Notes: a model not told the origin generated them from the sequence alone. A DNA stretch of 14,750 nucleotides from Candidatus Omnitrophica bacterium UBA1562 (GCA_002322525.1 DCOU01000154.1:1-14750); one strand, 5' to 3'; shown: positions 7,116-14,635, counted from the stretch's first letter. Numbers and translations: made by a program.

Positions 7116-7210
7116 TTTTTGGCCGCGTACGTATAAACGTTGCTTCTACATACATCCTCGCAGCACTCGATTTTTATAGCTGATAAATACGCATAAGGTG
7201 CGGGTTTCAT
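7025..7210 (-). CDS. Possible 61-residue ORF, unrecognised
   Basis: The ATG lies three bases after the lptD stop, so it could be translated by coupling. AGGAT is present upstream but only about two bases from the ATG, which is poor spacing. The product has no signal peptide or recognisable domain and contains two adjacent cysteines (ECCEDVC). Its last 30 codons coincide with the paired element at 7021-7115 and its stop lies inside that element. It may simply be an open frame through a structured repeat. I do not recognise a family and give it low confidence as a gene. Confidence 0.25.
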   Translation of the reverse strand: MKPAPYAYLSAIKIECCEDVCRSNVYTYAAKNLALLGRRWTMAALVSTVTSFGLKAEVTVG

Positions 7211-7213
7211 ATC

Positions 7214-9448
7214 CTATCGAACCAATTCTGGCGATTGTGAGCCAGGTCTGGGCGCATGATAACTTTCATTAAAGTTAAACTCTAGCTCAGGAAATGCCTT
7301 TAGTGTAAAAACAAACCAAATGCTTTCGCCGTAACCTCTTTTGATATTATAGGTGATATCCCAAGTCCAGCAATGCAAGTCTCTAGATATACTGTATTCC
7401 TGTTCTCTTAAACCTCTTGCTCTAGTTGTTTCGTGTCCCCGATAATATCTCTGATAAGCCGAAAACTTCCATTTTGGATTCAAGCGCCACTTTAAGCTAT
7501 AGGTTATCTCATTGCCACCTTTTAACTGATAGCGCTGGCCTACGTCAAATGAACGCTCTTCTCCTAAATTAAAATTAAGATCGTAATTCGCATTGGAAAA
7601 ATGATGGTAATTTGCGCTATCGCGGGCACCGGAATGCACATAAGTAGCATCACTATTTATACTTATCCAGGAATAAGGCAGGAGCTTGAGTTGAAAAAGA
7701 AAATCCGAAAGGCTGCTTCCGCTTTTGGTAATGCTATCCCCTTTTGGCTTGAAAATGTAACTGCTGCTTACGTTTAAATCAAGCAAGTCTACACTCTGAT
7801 TATTTCGCTTTGTCTGCAGTTTGTTAGATAACCCTAAAGAGGCAGCATTGTTACGGCTGAGCGCATCTACATCATCTATCTGTCTCAATTTGCTATTTGA
7901 GATGGTGGGTTCGTGATTATATGCATAGCCTATAGTAGGTGTAATGATATGCCTTAAGCCATTTATATTTAGCCCAAGCAAATCAGACTTAACATTAAAT
8001 AGGCGGTAAAATTTGGTACTCATATCCGCGCCGCTATAAAAAACAGTACGCGGTGAAACAGATGAGCGGCTAACTGCTTTTTTGTCATAAAAAGTCTCAC
8101 GGTTCATGACAAAAGGAGTAAACTGAACAAAAGCTACTTTCATAGGCAATGATAGTTTATTGCTTGTATCGAGCCTATTTACATGCGCATCGGTAGTGCT
8201 AAGACTGGTATTATTTGTTGCAGGAGTCATGGTACTGGTGTTTTTCCTATTATAATTTCCTAAAGAAGAACTATTATCAAAATAAAAAGGGGTATCTGCG
8301 ATTTCAAAGGAAGGTAAGCTATATTTTATCTCAGGGAGCTTTTCTAAATAGCCAGAATCATACCAACGATTAGTGCGCTTTTGCATATAAAAATCCAGGC
8401 TCGAGTAAGAAAATGCATGATGTAATAAAAGGTAAGATATGGGCTGGACATTTTTTTCGTATTCACGGAAAAAATAATCTTTGAGAAAATTGTGATCGGA
8501 ACCTAATATCGCCATTTTAGAATCCGTTATTTTATAATATTCTCCGATTAACTTTGTCTGCGCATCTATATCGGCTTGATGGCGCCAACGGATAAGATAT
8601 CTTTCAAATTCTCTGGGCGCTCTATTTGTCTTGTCAAGGCTATGGTCTCTTTCTTGTGTATAATAATACTTAAAATCGCCCTTGCCAAAGTCAGAGGTTG
8701 CGTAATTTGTACCGAAACCTTCTGCTATTCCCTTGGTTGCCCGATAATCAAGATAAATTCTTCCCTTGACATCTTCGGTAAGATTATATCTGGTGGCGCT
8801 GAGCATATAAGCTCCCCAGTCTTTGCTCTTGCCCGGCATTAACTGAACATGCATCAGAGGGTCTTTTAAACTATGATTGTATTGAGGAGCGTATAAGAGG
8901 GGAAGACGACCAACGTATAAGATATCATCCTTAGTTTTTACCTTATCACCGGGAAAGAAATCTATCTTTCTTGACTTTATACGATAATGCGGATTATCGT
9001 AATCGCAGGTAGTCATATACCCTTGCATAGCAATAAATTCATCATCGCTAACTTTCTTAGTCTTTTCTGCTTTACCAAAATAAGGGTTTGCCCTAAATTT
9101 TGAATCGATAATCGTGCCGGTTTTAGTTTGAAAATTATACTTTATTTTTTGACCTTCAATTACTCCCTTTGTATCATCAATTCTGGCATTCCCTTCAGCT
9201 TCGGCATCTTTGGTTTGAGTATTCACAGTCAGTTTATGGCAAGTTAATTTTGTGCCTTTATAAGTTACTGAGACATTACCTGTGGCAGTGACCTCCTTAC
9301 CTTCGGTAGAATATTCAACTGTATCACCGTTAACAATAATCGATTCCTCTTTTTTCTCCTGAGCAAATGCTATAAAGGTTAAGGAGGTTAAGAAAGTTAA
9401 GTAGGTTAAGGAAGTTATTAAAAATTTTGAAGGCAACCTTTTTAACAT
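7214..9448 (-). CDS. lptD: LPS-assembly outer-membrane protein LptD
   Basis: This 744-residue protein would insert lipopolysaccharide (or an LPS-like lipid) into the outer leaflet, together with LptE. A signal peptide of about 29 residues ends AFA|QEKKEE. Next comes an OstA/LptA-like beta-jellyroll (about 36-150: VNGDTVEYSTEGKEVTATGN, GNARIDD..GVIEGQKIKYN, a YMTTCDYDNPHY cysteine region). A long C-terminal region (about 170-744) alternates aromatic and polar residues, as in the transmembrane barrel. Length is typical for LptD. The signal-peptide helix is encoded by a 9-bp tandem repeat, giving LT-x triplets, and the start codon itself lies inside the matching inverted arm; no good Shine-Dalgarno is visible. 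The gene starts 11 bases after the transaldolase stop. It is direct evidence for a diderm cell. Confidence 0.88.
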   Translation of the reverse strand: MLKRLPSKFLITSLTYLTFLTSLTFIAFAQEKKEESIIVNGDTVEYSTEGKEVTATGNVSVTYKGTKLTCHKLTVNTQTKDAEAEGNARIDDTKGVIEGQKIKYNFQTKTGTIIDSKFRANPYFGKAEKTKKVSDDEFIAMQGYMTTCDYDNPHYRIKSRKIDFFPGDKVKTKDDILYVGRLPLLYAPQYNHSLKDPLMHVQLMPGKSKDWGAYMLSATRYNLTEDVKGRIYLDYRATKGIAEGFGTNYATSDFGKGDFKYYYTQERDHSLDKTNRAPREFERYLIRWRHQADIDAQTKLIGEYYKITDSKMAILGSDHNFLKDYFFREYEKNVQPISYLLLHHAFSYSSLDFYMQKRTNRWYDSGYLEKLPEIKYSLPSFEIADTPFYFDNSSSLGNYNRKNTSTMTPATNNTSLSTTDAHVNRLDTSNKLSLPMKVAFVQFTPFVMNRETFYDKKAVSRSSVSPRTVFYSGADMSTKFYRLFNVKSDLLGLNINGLRHIITPTIGYAYNHEPTISNSKLRQIDDVDALSRNNAASLGLSNKLQTKRNNQSVDLLDLNVSSSYIFKPKGDSITKSGSSLSDFLFQLKLLPYSWISINSDATYVHSGARDSANYHHFSNANYDLNFNLGEERSFDVGQRYQLKGGNEITYSLKWRLNPKWKFSAYQRYYRGHETTRARGLREQEYSISRDLHCWTWDITYNIKRGYGESIWFVFTLKAFPELEFNFNESYHAPRPGSQSPELVR

Positions 9449-9468
9449 TTTTAACTTTTTTAACTTTT
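9375..9468. repeat. 9-bp tandem inverted repeat spanning the talC end and lptD start
   Basis: Five 9-mers of the form RRGGTTAAG run from 9375 to 9419 (AAGGTTAAG, GAGGTTAAG, AAAGTTAAG, TAGGTTAAG, GAAGTTATT). An inverted arm of TTTTTAACN 9-mers runs from 9439 to 9465. The left arm encodes the LptD signal-peptide core; the right arm contains the lptD ATG (9446-9448) and the talC stop (9460-9462). The period of 9 keeps any copy-number change in frame. Confidence 0.8.
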
Positions 9469-10107
9469 GGGAATCTTTTTATAATCCTCCAAAAACCTCT
9501 GAATGCCTATATCCGTCAGAGGATGTTTTATGAGTTGCTCAATTATTGCAAAGGGGACCGTGGCAATATCCGCTCCGAGCTTTGCTGCATCTACAACGTG
9601 TAGAGGATTGCGCACCGAAGCCACAATAATCTCGGTTTTAAAATTATAATTTGAATAGATTTGCTTTATATCGCGAATTAAATCCATTCCGACCTCGCTT
9701 ATATCATCAAGCCTGCCAATAAATGGCGATATATAATCTGCGCCTGCTTTGGCTGCTAATAAAGCCTGCGAGGGTGAAAAACACAAAGTAACATTGGTTT
9801 TTATCCCCTTACCGCGCAGAATCTTTACTGCCTTAAGCCCCTCCTTAACTAAAGGAATCTTAATTACGATATTTTTTGCGATTTTAGAGAGCTCCAAGGC
9901 TTCATTAACCATAGCCTCTTCCTCCAGGCCTATAACTTCTGCGCTCACCGGCCCGTCTACCAAAGAACAAATCTCTTTTAACAAATCAGAGGCCTGGCGA
10001 TTCTCTTTCGCAATTAAAGTCGGATTAGTAGTTACGCCGTCTATTATTCCTTGAGCCGCTGCTTCTTTTATCTCTTTTATATTTGCAGTATCAATAAAGA
10101 GTTTCAT
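9460..10107 (-). CDS. Transaldolase, small FSA/TalC type
   Basis: A 215-residue TIM-barrel enzyme of the short transaldolase / fructose-6-phosphate aldolase group, acting in the non-oxidative pentose phosphate pathway. Motifs are MKLFIDTANIKEIKEA (1-16), GVTTNPTLIAKE (24-35), IVIKIPLVKEGLKA (with the Schiff-base Lys83), TNVTLCFSPSQALLAAKAGADYISPFIGR split across the barrel, and VASVRNP..V near the C-terminus. Length matches the short family (about 215). Sequence alone does not fix transaldolase versus fructose-6-phosphate aldolase activity. I chose the ATG at 10105-10107, which fits the family N-terminus; an ATG seven codons upstream lies in a repeat. The stop codon lies inside the 9-bp repeat. 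Confidence 0.9.
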   Translation of the reverse strand: MKLFIDTANIKEIKEAAAQGIIDGVTTNPTLIAKENRQASDLLKEICSLVDGPVSAEVIGLEEEAMVNEALELSKIAKNIVIKIPLVKEGLKAVKILRGKGIKTNVTLCFSPSQALLAAKAGADYISPFIGRLDDISEVGMDLIRDIKQIYSNYNFKTEIIVASVRNPLHVVDAAKLGADIATVPFAIIEQLIKHPLTDIGIQRFLEDYKKIPKS

Positions 10108-10127
10108 TTCTCTATATTCCCTTAGCA

Positions 10128-10210
10128 TTTAGCGGATAGCGTTTAGCGTATAGAATTTTAGTTCTCGCAACTTATTATGCGCTATCTTTTAACTATCCGC
10201 TATACGCTAA
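10128..10210. repeat. TTAGCGGATAG palindromic repeat
   Basis: The left arm, TTTAGCGGATAGCG followed by TTTAGCGTATAG (10128-10153), is mirrored imperfectly by GCGCTATC...CTATCCGCTATACGCTAA (10179-10210). It fills the gap between the ROK kinase and transaldolase genes and overlaps the last codons of the ROK gene, whose TAG stop (10200-10202) is part of GCGTATAG. It has the same layout as the ATTACACAGATT family: arms made of a short repeated phrase, inverted about a short centre. Confidence 0.75.
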
Positions 10211-11132
10211 CCTTAGCATTTTCTCTTACCAGTATGGCTGCGCCAATTAAACCCGCATTATTACCCAATTTTGCCTTAAACACTTTTACATGCCCTGCCT
10301 GTACACTCATTGCCTGCCTTGCGATAATTTTTCTTATATTATCAAATAATATCTTTCCTGCTCCTGCTACACCGCCTCCGATAACAATACAATCGGGATT
10401 AAGCAAGTTTACTACGCCCACAAGCGCAACTGCCAATCTCCCGGCTACTCTTAACCATATAGTTTGAGCTTGCCGATTTTGTTTTCCTGCTAAGTAACTC
10501 AACTCCTCTAAAGTTATATCTCGTCTAAATAATCTCTTTGCCTCTTTTAAAATTCGATTATTGCCGATATAGGTCTCAAGGCATGCACGGCCACCGCAAT
10601 TACACCGGGGGCCTTTTTCATTAATGGGCATATGCCCTATTTCGCCACTCGCATTACTTACGCCGCGATAAAGACTACCGTTAATGATAATGCCGCCACC
10701 CACACCCGTGCCCAAGGTAATACATACCGTATTCCTTGAGCCTTTTGCTGCACCTAATTTATATTCTGCCAGGCTCATAAGTTTAGCGTCATTATCCACG
10801 AATACGGGTAATCTTAATTTTCTCTCAAGGATGGTTTTAAGTTTTACTTCTCTCCAGCCGGGGATATTGGGGAAGAAATGGACTATTCCTTTTTCATAAT
10901 CTATGGGGCCGGGTAAACCCAATCCAACACCTAAGATATTTGCCCTGCTTAACTTATTATTCTCTATAATCTTATTTATAGAATCTATAATTGCACAAAT
11001 GAGATTTTCTTTTTTGATAAATTTTTGCGTATTTAGAACTTCCTTATCTTTAATCTGATACCTTAAATCTAATAATGCAATCTTTAAGTTTGTACCGCCT
11101 AAATCAATACCAATAATAAATTTACTGGGCAT
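10200..11132 (-). CDS. ROK-family sugar kinase (glucokinase-like)
   Basis: This 310-residue cytoplasmic ATP-dependent sugar kinase probably phosphorylates glucose or an N-acetylhexosamine. Visible motifs are the phosphate-binding loop GIDLGGTNLK near the N-terminus, GLGLPGPID, VDNDAKLMSLAEYKLGA with the catalytic Asp, the second loop TLGTGVGGGIIINGS, GEIGHM, and the zinc-binding ROK signature CNCGGRACLE. No DNA-binding N-terminal domain is present, so it is a kinase, not a NagC/Mlc-type repressor. The chosen ATG (11130-11132) fits the family start; a TTG twelve codons upstream would extend into a hairpin. The upstream leader has a tandem GTATAACA repeat and no clear Shine-Dalgarno. The last codons (KVSV-stop) lie in a palindromic repeat. 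Substrate is inferred from the family only. Confidence 0.88.
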   Translation of the reverse strand: MPSKFIIGIDLGGTNLKIALLDLRYQIKDKEVLNTQKFIKKENLICAIIDSINKIIENNKLSRANILGVGLGLPGPIDYEKGIVHFFPNIPGWREVKLKTILERKLRLPVFVDNDAKLMSLAEYKLGAAKGSRNTVCITLGTGVGGGIIINGSLYRGVSNASGEIGHMPINEKGPRCNCGGRACLETYIGNNRILKEAKRLFRRDITLEELSYLAGKQNRQAQTIWLRVAGRLAVALVGVVNLLNPDCIVIGGGVAGAGKILFDNIRKIIARQAMSVQAGHVKVFKAKLGNNAGLIGAAILVRENAKVSV

Positions 11133-11150
11133 AGTATAACAGTATAACAG
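11133..11150. repeat. 8-bp tandem repeat in the ROK leader
   Basis: AGTATAAC is repeated twice (11133-11148) immediately before the ROK start codon and touches the hairpin at 11149. In the sense direction this reads GTTATACT twice before the ATG. No ribosome-binding site is visible in it. Confidence 0.5.
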
Positions 11151-11203
11151 GGACGGTTCTGAAGTCAAGGCAGAAGTGTCCCTTTGTCTTCAGAACCGTC
11201 CCT
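11149..11203. repeat. GGGACGGTTCT hairpin repeat (REP-like)
   Basis: AGGGACGGTTCTGAAG (11149-11164) pairs perfectly over 16 bases with CTTCAGAACCGTCCCT (11188-11203). The internal CAGAAGTGTCCCT (11171-11183) can instead pair with the left arm, with one mismatch and one wobble, so two folds compete. It lies between the ROK kinase and the second GGDEF gene. GGGACGGTTCT-type palindromes are, as I recall, common dispersed repeats in several phyla, sometimes near REP-associated Y1 transposases; no such gene is in this window. No T-run follows in the sense direction. Confidence 0.75.
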
Positions 11204-11215
11204 AACTATTTGATA

Positions 11216-12274
11216 TTACTGGGCAGCCTTGTAAGCGCAGACCTTGTTCTTTCCTGCTTGTTTTGCCTGATACAAAGCCGAATCCGCCTTATCGATAAGT
11301 CTTTCTATACCTTTGCCATCGTAAGGATAGGTAGATATGCCAATGCTTACCGTAATTTTCAATTCTTCATCGTAAACCCGGATACGTTTATCTTGTATGG
11401 CTAGGCGAATACGCTCTGCTACGAATTGAGCTGCATCTTTATCTGTTTGACTTAAAATAATGGAAAACTCTTCTCCGCCGTATCTGCCTATTAAATCTAT
11501 TTGTCTTATATTTTCTTGGATAGTCCTGGATAGTTCTCTTAATATAGCATCTCCTACTATATGGCCATAGCGGTCATTAAAGTCCTTAAAATAGTCTATG
11601 TCGATCATTAGGCAACAGAATTTGTAGTTAAACTTTTTTGAGCGTTCGAGCTCCTCCTTGAATCTCTCCAGATAATATCTCCGATTAAATACGCTGGTAA
11701 GAATATCTATAATAGCTAATTCCTGAACGTCTTGGTAAAGAATGGCTCTTTTAACCCCTAAGAGAAATTGCTGCGATAAGATATAAAATCTTTCTTTGTC
11801 CTCTGCCCTAAGGCCATCCGCAGCTAAATACCCGATAAGTTCCTCTTGTATTTTTAATGGGGAGAATGTGTAATCTTTATATAGCGATAAATCTACCTTT
11901 CCTTTAAGAAATCTCAAATCATTTACCCGAATGTATTTATTTACCTCATCCCTAAAATAACTAAACATCTTATCCGCATCCAAAGATTTACTCATCTGTT
12001 CGGTTATATCATAAAGAGCTATGATACTGTCGAGCGCATTCTGTAAATTTTGATTGGCTGTTTTAAGTTTTTTGTTCTCGGCAAGTAAGTTATTATATTC
12101 GTCCTTAATGCGGTCGTAATTAGACGCATCAATACTTTTATCTAATCTTTTCTTAAGCGAGATGAATAAGAGCATAGTAAACCCCGTTAGAAGTAAGGCG
12201 CCAAAGGCGACTGCCCTGCCTTCGGCAGGGACTTCTAACGGGGTAAATAAAACTAATGCGATCAAATTTAGCAT
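11216..12274 (-). CDS. Membrane-anchored diguanylate cyclase (GGDEF), with intact I-site
   Basis: The 352-residue product would make cyclic di-GMP from two GTP. The N-terminal membrane segment (about 1-41) is followed by a coiled coil (about 45-85), a degenerate GAF-like sensory region (about 90-185) and a C-terminal GGDEF domain (about 190-350). The domain shows DILTSVFNRRY, IDIDYFKDFND and the active-site RYGGEEF (264-270). The inhibitory I-site RxxD is present as RQID (257-260), suggesting product feedback. Residues 10-32 are an in-frame palindromic insertion in the membrane anchor; without it the N-terminus would be one simple helix. The ATG overlaps the end of the upstream GGDEF gene (ATGCTAA) and has a strong AAGGGGAG site, indicating translational coupling. 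Confidence 0.9.
   Translation of the reverse strand: MLNLIALVLFTPLEVPAEGRAVAFGALLLTGFTMLLFISLKKRLDKSIDASNYDRIKDEYNNLLAENKKLKTANQNLQNALDSIIALYDITEQMSKSLDADKMFSYFRDEVNKYIRVNDLRFLKGKVDLSLYKDYTFSPLKIQEELIGYLAADGLRAEDKERFYILSQQFLLGVKRAILYQDVQELAIIDILTSVFNRRYYLERFKEELERSKKFNYKFCCLMIDIDYFKDFNDRYGHIVGDAILRELSRTIQENIRQIDLIGRYGGEEFSIILSQTDKDAAQFVAERIRLAIQDKRIRVYDEELKITVSIGISTYPYDGKGIERLIDKADSALYQAKQAGKNKVCAYKAAQ
12178..12247 (-). repeat. In-frame palindromic element in the GGDEF membrane anchor (family P, copy 2)
   Basis: ACCCCGTTAGAAG (12181-12193) is mirrored by CTTCTAACGGGGT (12232-12244). Inside, CCCTGCC-ttc-GGCAGGG (12214-12230) forms a second strong stem. It encodes FTPLEVPAEGR...LLLTGF, residues 10-32, 23 codons. 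The protein on either side (MLNLIALVL and TMLLFISLKKR) would join into one uninterrupted hydrophobic anchor. The arms match the copy in the dehydrogenase at 5570-5650. Confidence 0.85.
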
Positions 12275-13446
12275 ACCCGGTTTCTCCCCTTCTGTTTTGC
12301 TTCATACATTGCTTTATCTGCTTTTGAGATGAGCTCATCCGCAACGGTAGCATCTTGGGGCAAAGATGCCAGGCCAATGGATACCGTAATATGCGTCTGG
12401 AGTTTACGTAAAATTATTTTTGTTTTTTCTATTTTTACTCTAAGTTCATCGGCAATCCTATAAGCAGCTCTTCTGTCTTTAAAAGGTAAAATTATACAGA
12501 ATTCCTCTCCGCCAAAACGGCTTATTATGGAGCTCGAATCTTTCAAGAAGTCAGTCATGGTGCGGCTTAGGCTTCTTAATACAATGTCACCGCTCGTATG
12601 TCCAAATTTATCATTGTAATTTTTGAAATAATCGATATCGAGCATCAATAATGAAAAGATTATATCCTGGCGTTGGCCCTTAAGGCAATTTTCTCTTAGT
12701 TGCTCTAAAAAATAACCCTTTGTATAAAGGCGGGTTAGCTCATCGTGTATAGCTAAATCTTTTGTCCTTTGAAAAAGTTCCCCGTTTTCTAAAGCTACTG
12801 CCCCCAAACCACAGACAGTTGCCAGAAATCTTAGATCATCCTGCGAATAAAGACTAGGAATGGAATTATCCAGTCTTAATATGCCTAAAAAATTATGTTC
12901 ACTTATGAGGGGCGAGCTAATTAAGGACGAAATGGGCCTTGTATGTTGAGCCTCAATCTTGCCTAAATCAAAACGGAAATCTTTCCTGATATCCTCTATC
13001 AACAATGGGCTTGCGTGCCTTAACACCCAGAAATCAAAAATATCGCCTTCCTCTGCCTTAATAATTAATCCCTGAACTTGTTTTTTTGTTTTAAAAAGAT
13101 TTAACTTCTGGGTCTGATTATCTATCAAATACAAAAGGCACGTACCTTTATTATTGGCAATGGAGGAAAAGGCAATCTTGGTGAGGGTATCTCCTATATA
13201 TTCCAAATCTAGGTCCTGATCTATTTTTTCAACAATCTCCTTGAGGCTATTATAACGTTCAATCTTCTCTTCCAGGGCGATTTTATTTTTGTTCTCCTGT
13301 ATGTGCTGCGTATTTAAAATATTTATTTTTTCCTGAATGCCCTGAATTTTAATTTCAAGTTCATGCTTTTTCTTATAATACCTATGAAGCAGATAATAAA
13401 CGATAAGGATATTGATTAAAGAAAAGATAATCAATAACTTAGGCAT
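12268..13446 (-). CDS. Membrane-anchored GAF-GGDEF diguanylate cyclase, I-site absent
   Basis: This 392-residue protein has a single N-terminal transmembrane helix (about 4-22), a coiled coil (about 24-75), a GAF domain (about 78-222) and a C-terminal GGDEF domain (about 232-392). The catalytic loop is RFGGEEF (310-316), with LDIDYFKNYNDKFGH upstream, so cyclase activity is expected. At the position of the inhibitory RxxD the sequence is DSSS (303-306), so the canonical feedback site is lost, unlike in its neighbour. The GAF domain would sense a small ligand or redox state. Its stop overlaps the start of the second GGDEF gene. The start ATG lies about 50 bases after the ABC ATPase stop without a clear Shine-Dalgarno. 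Confidence 0.9.
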   Translation of the reverse strand: MPKLLIIFSLINILIVYYLLHRYYKKKHELEIKIQGIQEKINILNTQHIQENKNKIALEEKIERYNSLKEIVEKIDQDLDLEYIGDTLTKIAFSSIANNKGTCLLYLIDNQTQKLNLFKTKKQVQGLIIKAEEGDIFDFWVLRHASPLLIEDIRKDFRFDLGKIEAQHTRPISSLISSPLISEHNFLGILRLDNSIPSLYSQDDLRFLATVCGLGAVALENGELFQRTKDLAIHDELTRLYTKGYFLEQLRENCLKGQRQDIIFSLLMLDIDYFKNYNDKFGHTSGDIVLRSLSRTMTDFLKDSSSIISRFGGEEFCIILPFKDRRAAYRIADELRVKIEKTKIILRKLQTHITVSIGLASLPQDATVADELISKADKAMYEAKQKGRNRVC

Positions 13447-13496
13447 AGCGATATATTTTTCTGGAAAGCGCTTGTTGGGTGAGATGGGTAAGAAAC

Positions 13497-14600
13497 TTAT
13501 ATGATTGTCTCTTCAGTCTTTTTATCAAAAAAGTGCGCCTTGCTCATATCAAAAACTACATCCATATTCTGATTGACGCGCGGCCTATCGTGCGCTCCGG
13601 CACGGGCAATAAAAGTGTGCCTTCCTGTATTTAAATAAAGGTAAACTTCTGAGCCCATAGGTTCAACCACTTCGCAGTTTACTCTTATGATATTTTCTGG
13701 AGGCGCTTCAGAAACGAATAATTTATCATAGATATCTTCGCAACGTATGCCAAAGATAATATCCCCACCAACATAAGGCGTGAGCTTCTCATACATATCT
13801 TCTACAATTTTTACTATTGTTTTACCTTCATCAAAATATAATCGAGCGTCTTTTTTGATAATTTCACCCTGCAGGAAATTCATAGGTGGCGAACCAATAA
13901 ATCCCGCAACAAATTTATTCTTTGGGTGGTCATAAACCTCCATCGAATCTGCAACCTGTTGTAAAATTCCGCCTTTCATTACAGCAATCCTATCGCCCAT
14001 GGTCATAGCCTCAACCTGGTCGTGGGTAACATATATTATCGTTGATTGAAGCCTTATATGGAGCTTGTGTATCTCGGTACGCATCTGGACCCTTAATTTT
14101 GCATCGAGATTACTCAAAGGCTCATCAAACAAAAATACCAATGGTTTTCTCACAATTGCCCTTCCTACGGCAACGCGCTGCCTCTCGCCGCCAGAGAGCT
14201 CTCGGGGTTTACGGTCAAGCAGGTGTTTTATGCCTAAAATGTCGGCAGCTTCATTAACCCGCCGGACAATCTCGTTTTTAGGATAACCTCTTAATTTTAA
14301 ACCAAACGCCATATTTTCAAATACAGTAAAGTGCGGGTAAATTGCGTAATTTTGGAACACCATGGCAATATCGCGGTCTTTCGCAGGTATGTCATTAACG
14401 AGTTTATCGCCTATATAAATTTCACCTTTTGTTATCTCCTCTAAGCCGGCGATCATCCTTAAGGTTGTAGATTTACCGCATCCGGATGGCCCAACCAGGA
14501 CCATAAATTCCTTATTCTCAACTCCCAACATTACATTATCAACCACCTTCATGCTATTAGCAAAAACCTTGGTGACATTTTTCAGGCTTACCTGTGCCAT
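13497..14600 (-). CDS. ugpC: Sugar ABC transporter ATP-binding protein (UgpC/MsmX type)
   Basis: This 367-residue ATPase powers CUT1-class sugar or glycerol-3-phosphate importers. Motifs (numbered from the chosen start) are Walker A GPSGCGKST (37-45), Q-loop VFQNYA with Gln83, ABC signature LSGGERQ (135-141), Walker B LVFLFDEP (154-161), D-loop SNLDAKLR and switch His193 (VTHDQVEA). The C-terminal part is a TOBE/OB domain, including FIGSPPMNF, GIRCEDIYD and EVVEPMGSEVYLY, as in UgpC, MalK and MsmX. No permease or binding-protein genes lie in the window, so it may serve several unlinked importers, as MsmX does. The ATG at 14598-14600 is preferred because GGAG lies eight bases upstream; a GTG three codons earlier is also in frame. 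Confidence 0.93.
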   Translation of the reverse strand: MAQVSLKNVTKVFANSMKVVDNVMLGVENKEFMVLVGPSGCGKSTTLRMIAGLEEITKGEIYIGDKLVNDIPAKDRDIAMVFQNYAIYPHFTVFENMAFGLKLRGYPKNEIVRRVNEAADILGIKHLLDRKPRELSGGERQRVAVGRAIVRKPLVFLFDEPLSNLDAKLRVQMRTEIHKLHIRLQSTIIYVTHDQVEAMTMGDRIAVMKGGILQQVADSMEVYDHPKNKFVAGFIGSPPMNFLQGEIIKKDARLYFDEGKTIVKIVEDMYEKLTPYVGGDIIFGIRCEDIYDKLFVSEAPPENIIRVNCEVVEPMGSEVYLYLNTGRHTFIARAGAHDRPRVNQNMDVVFDMSKAHFFDKKTEETII

Positions 14601-14607
14601 CGCCCTC

Positions 14608-14622
14608 ACTCCGTTCGGGAGT
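14608..14622 (-). promoter_or_regulatory. Hairpin covering the ugpC ribosome-binding site
   Basis: ACTCC (14608-14612) pairs with GGAGT (14618-14622) around a 5-base loop. In the sense transcript the GGAG Shine-Dalgarno falls in the 3' arm of this small stem, so it could weakly mask initiation. The stem is short, and the regulatory role is speculative. Confidence 0.3.
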
Positions 14623-14635
14623 TCTAAGTTATTAG

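Noticed and set aside
7021..7210. Cyclic-di-GMP-I (GEMM) riboswitch upstream of ugd
   Set aside because: CCTAAAGG and ACCGTAGG fragments are reminiscent, but the GCAAA-type core and the full stem order are not seen; a covariance search would be needed.
11133..11168. Longer ROK kinase starting at the TTG at 11166-11168
   Set aside because: The extension is encoded by the hairpin loop and the tandem repeat; ROK kinases normally begin a few residues before GIDLGGT.
11149..11203. The 16-bp hairpin as a terminator between the GGDEF and ROK genes
   Set aside because: On the sense strand the stem is followed by GTTATACT, not a T-run.
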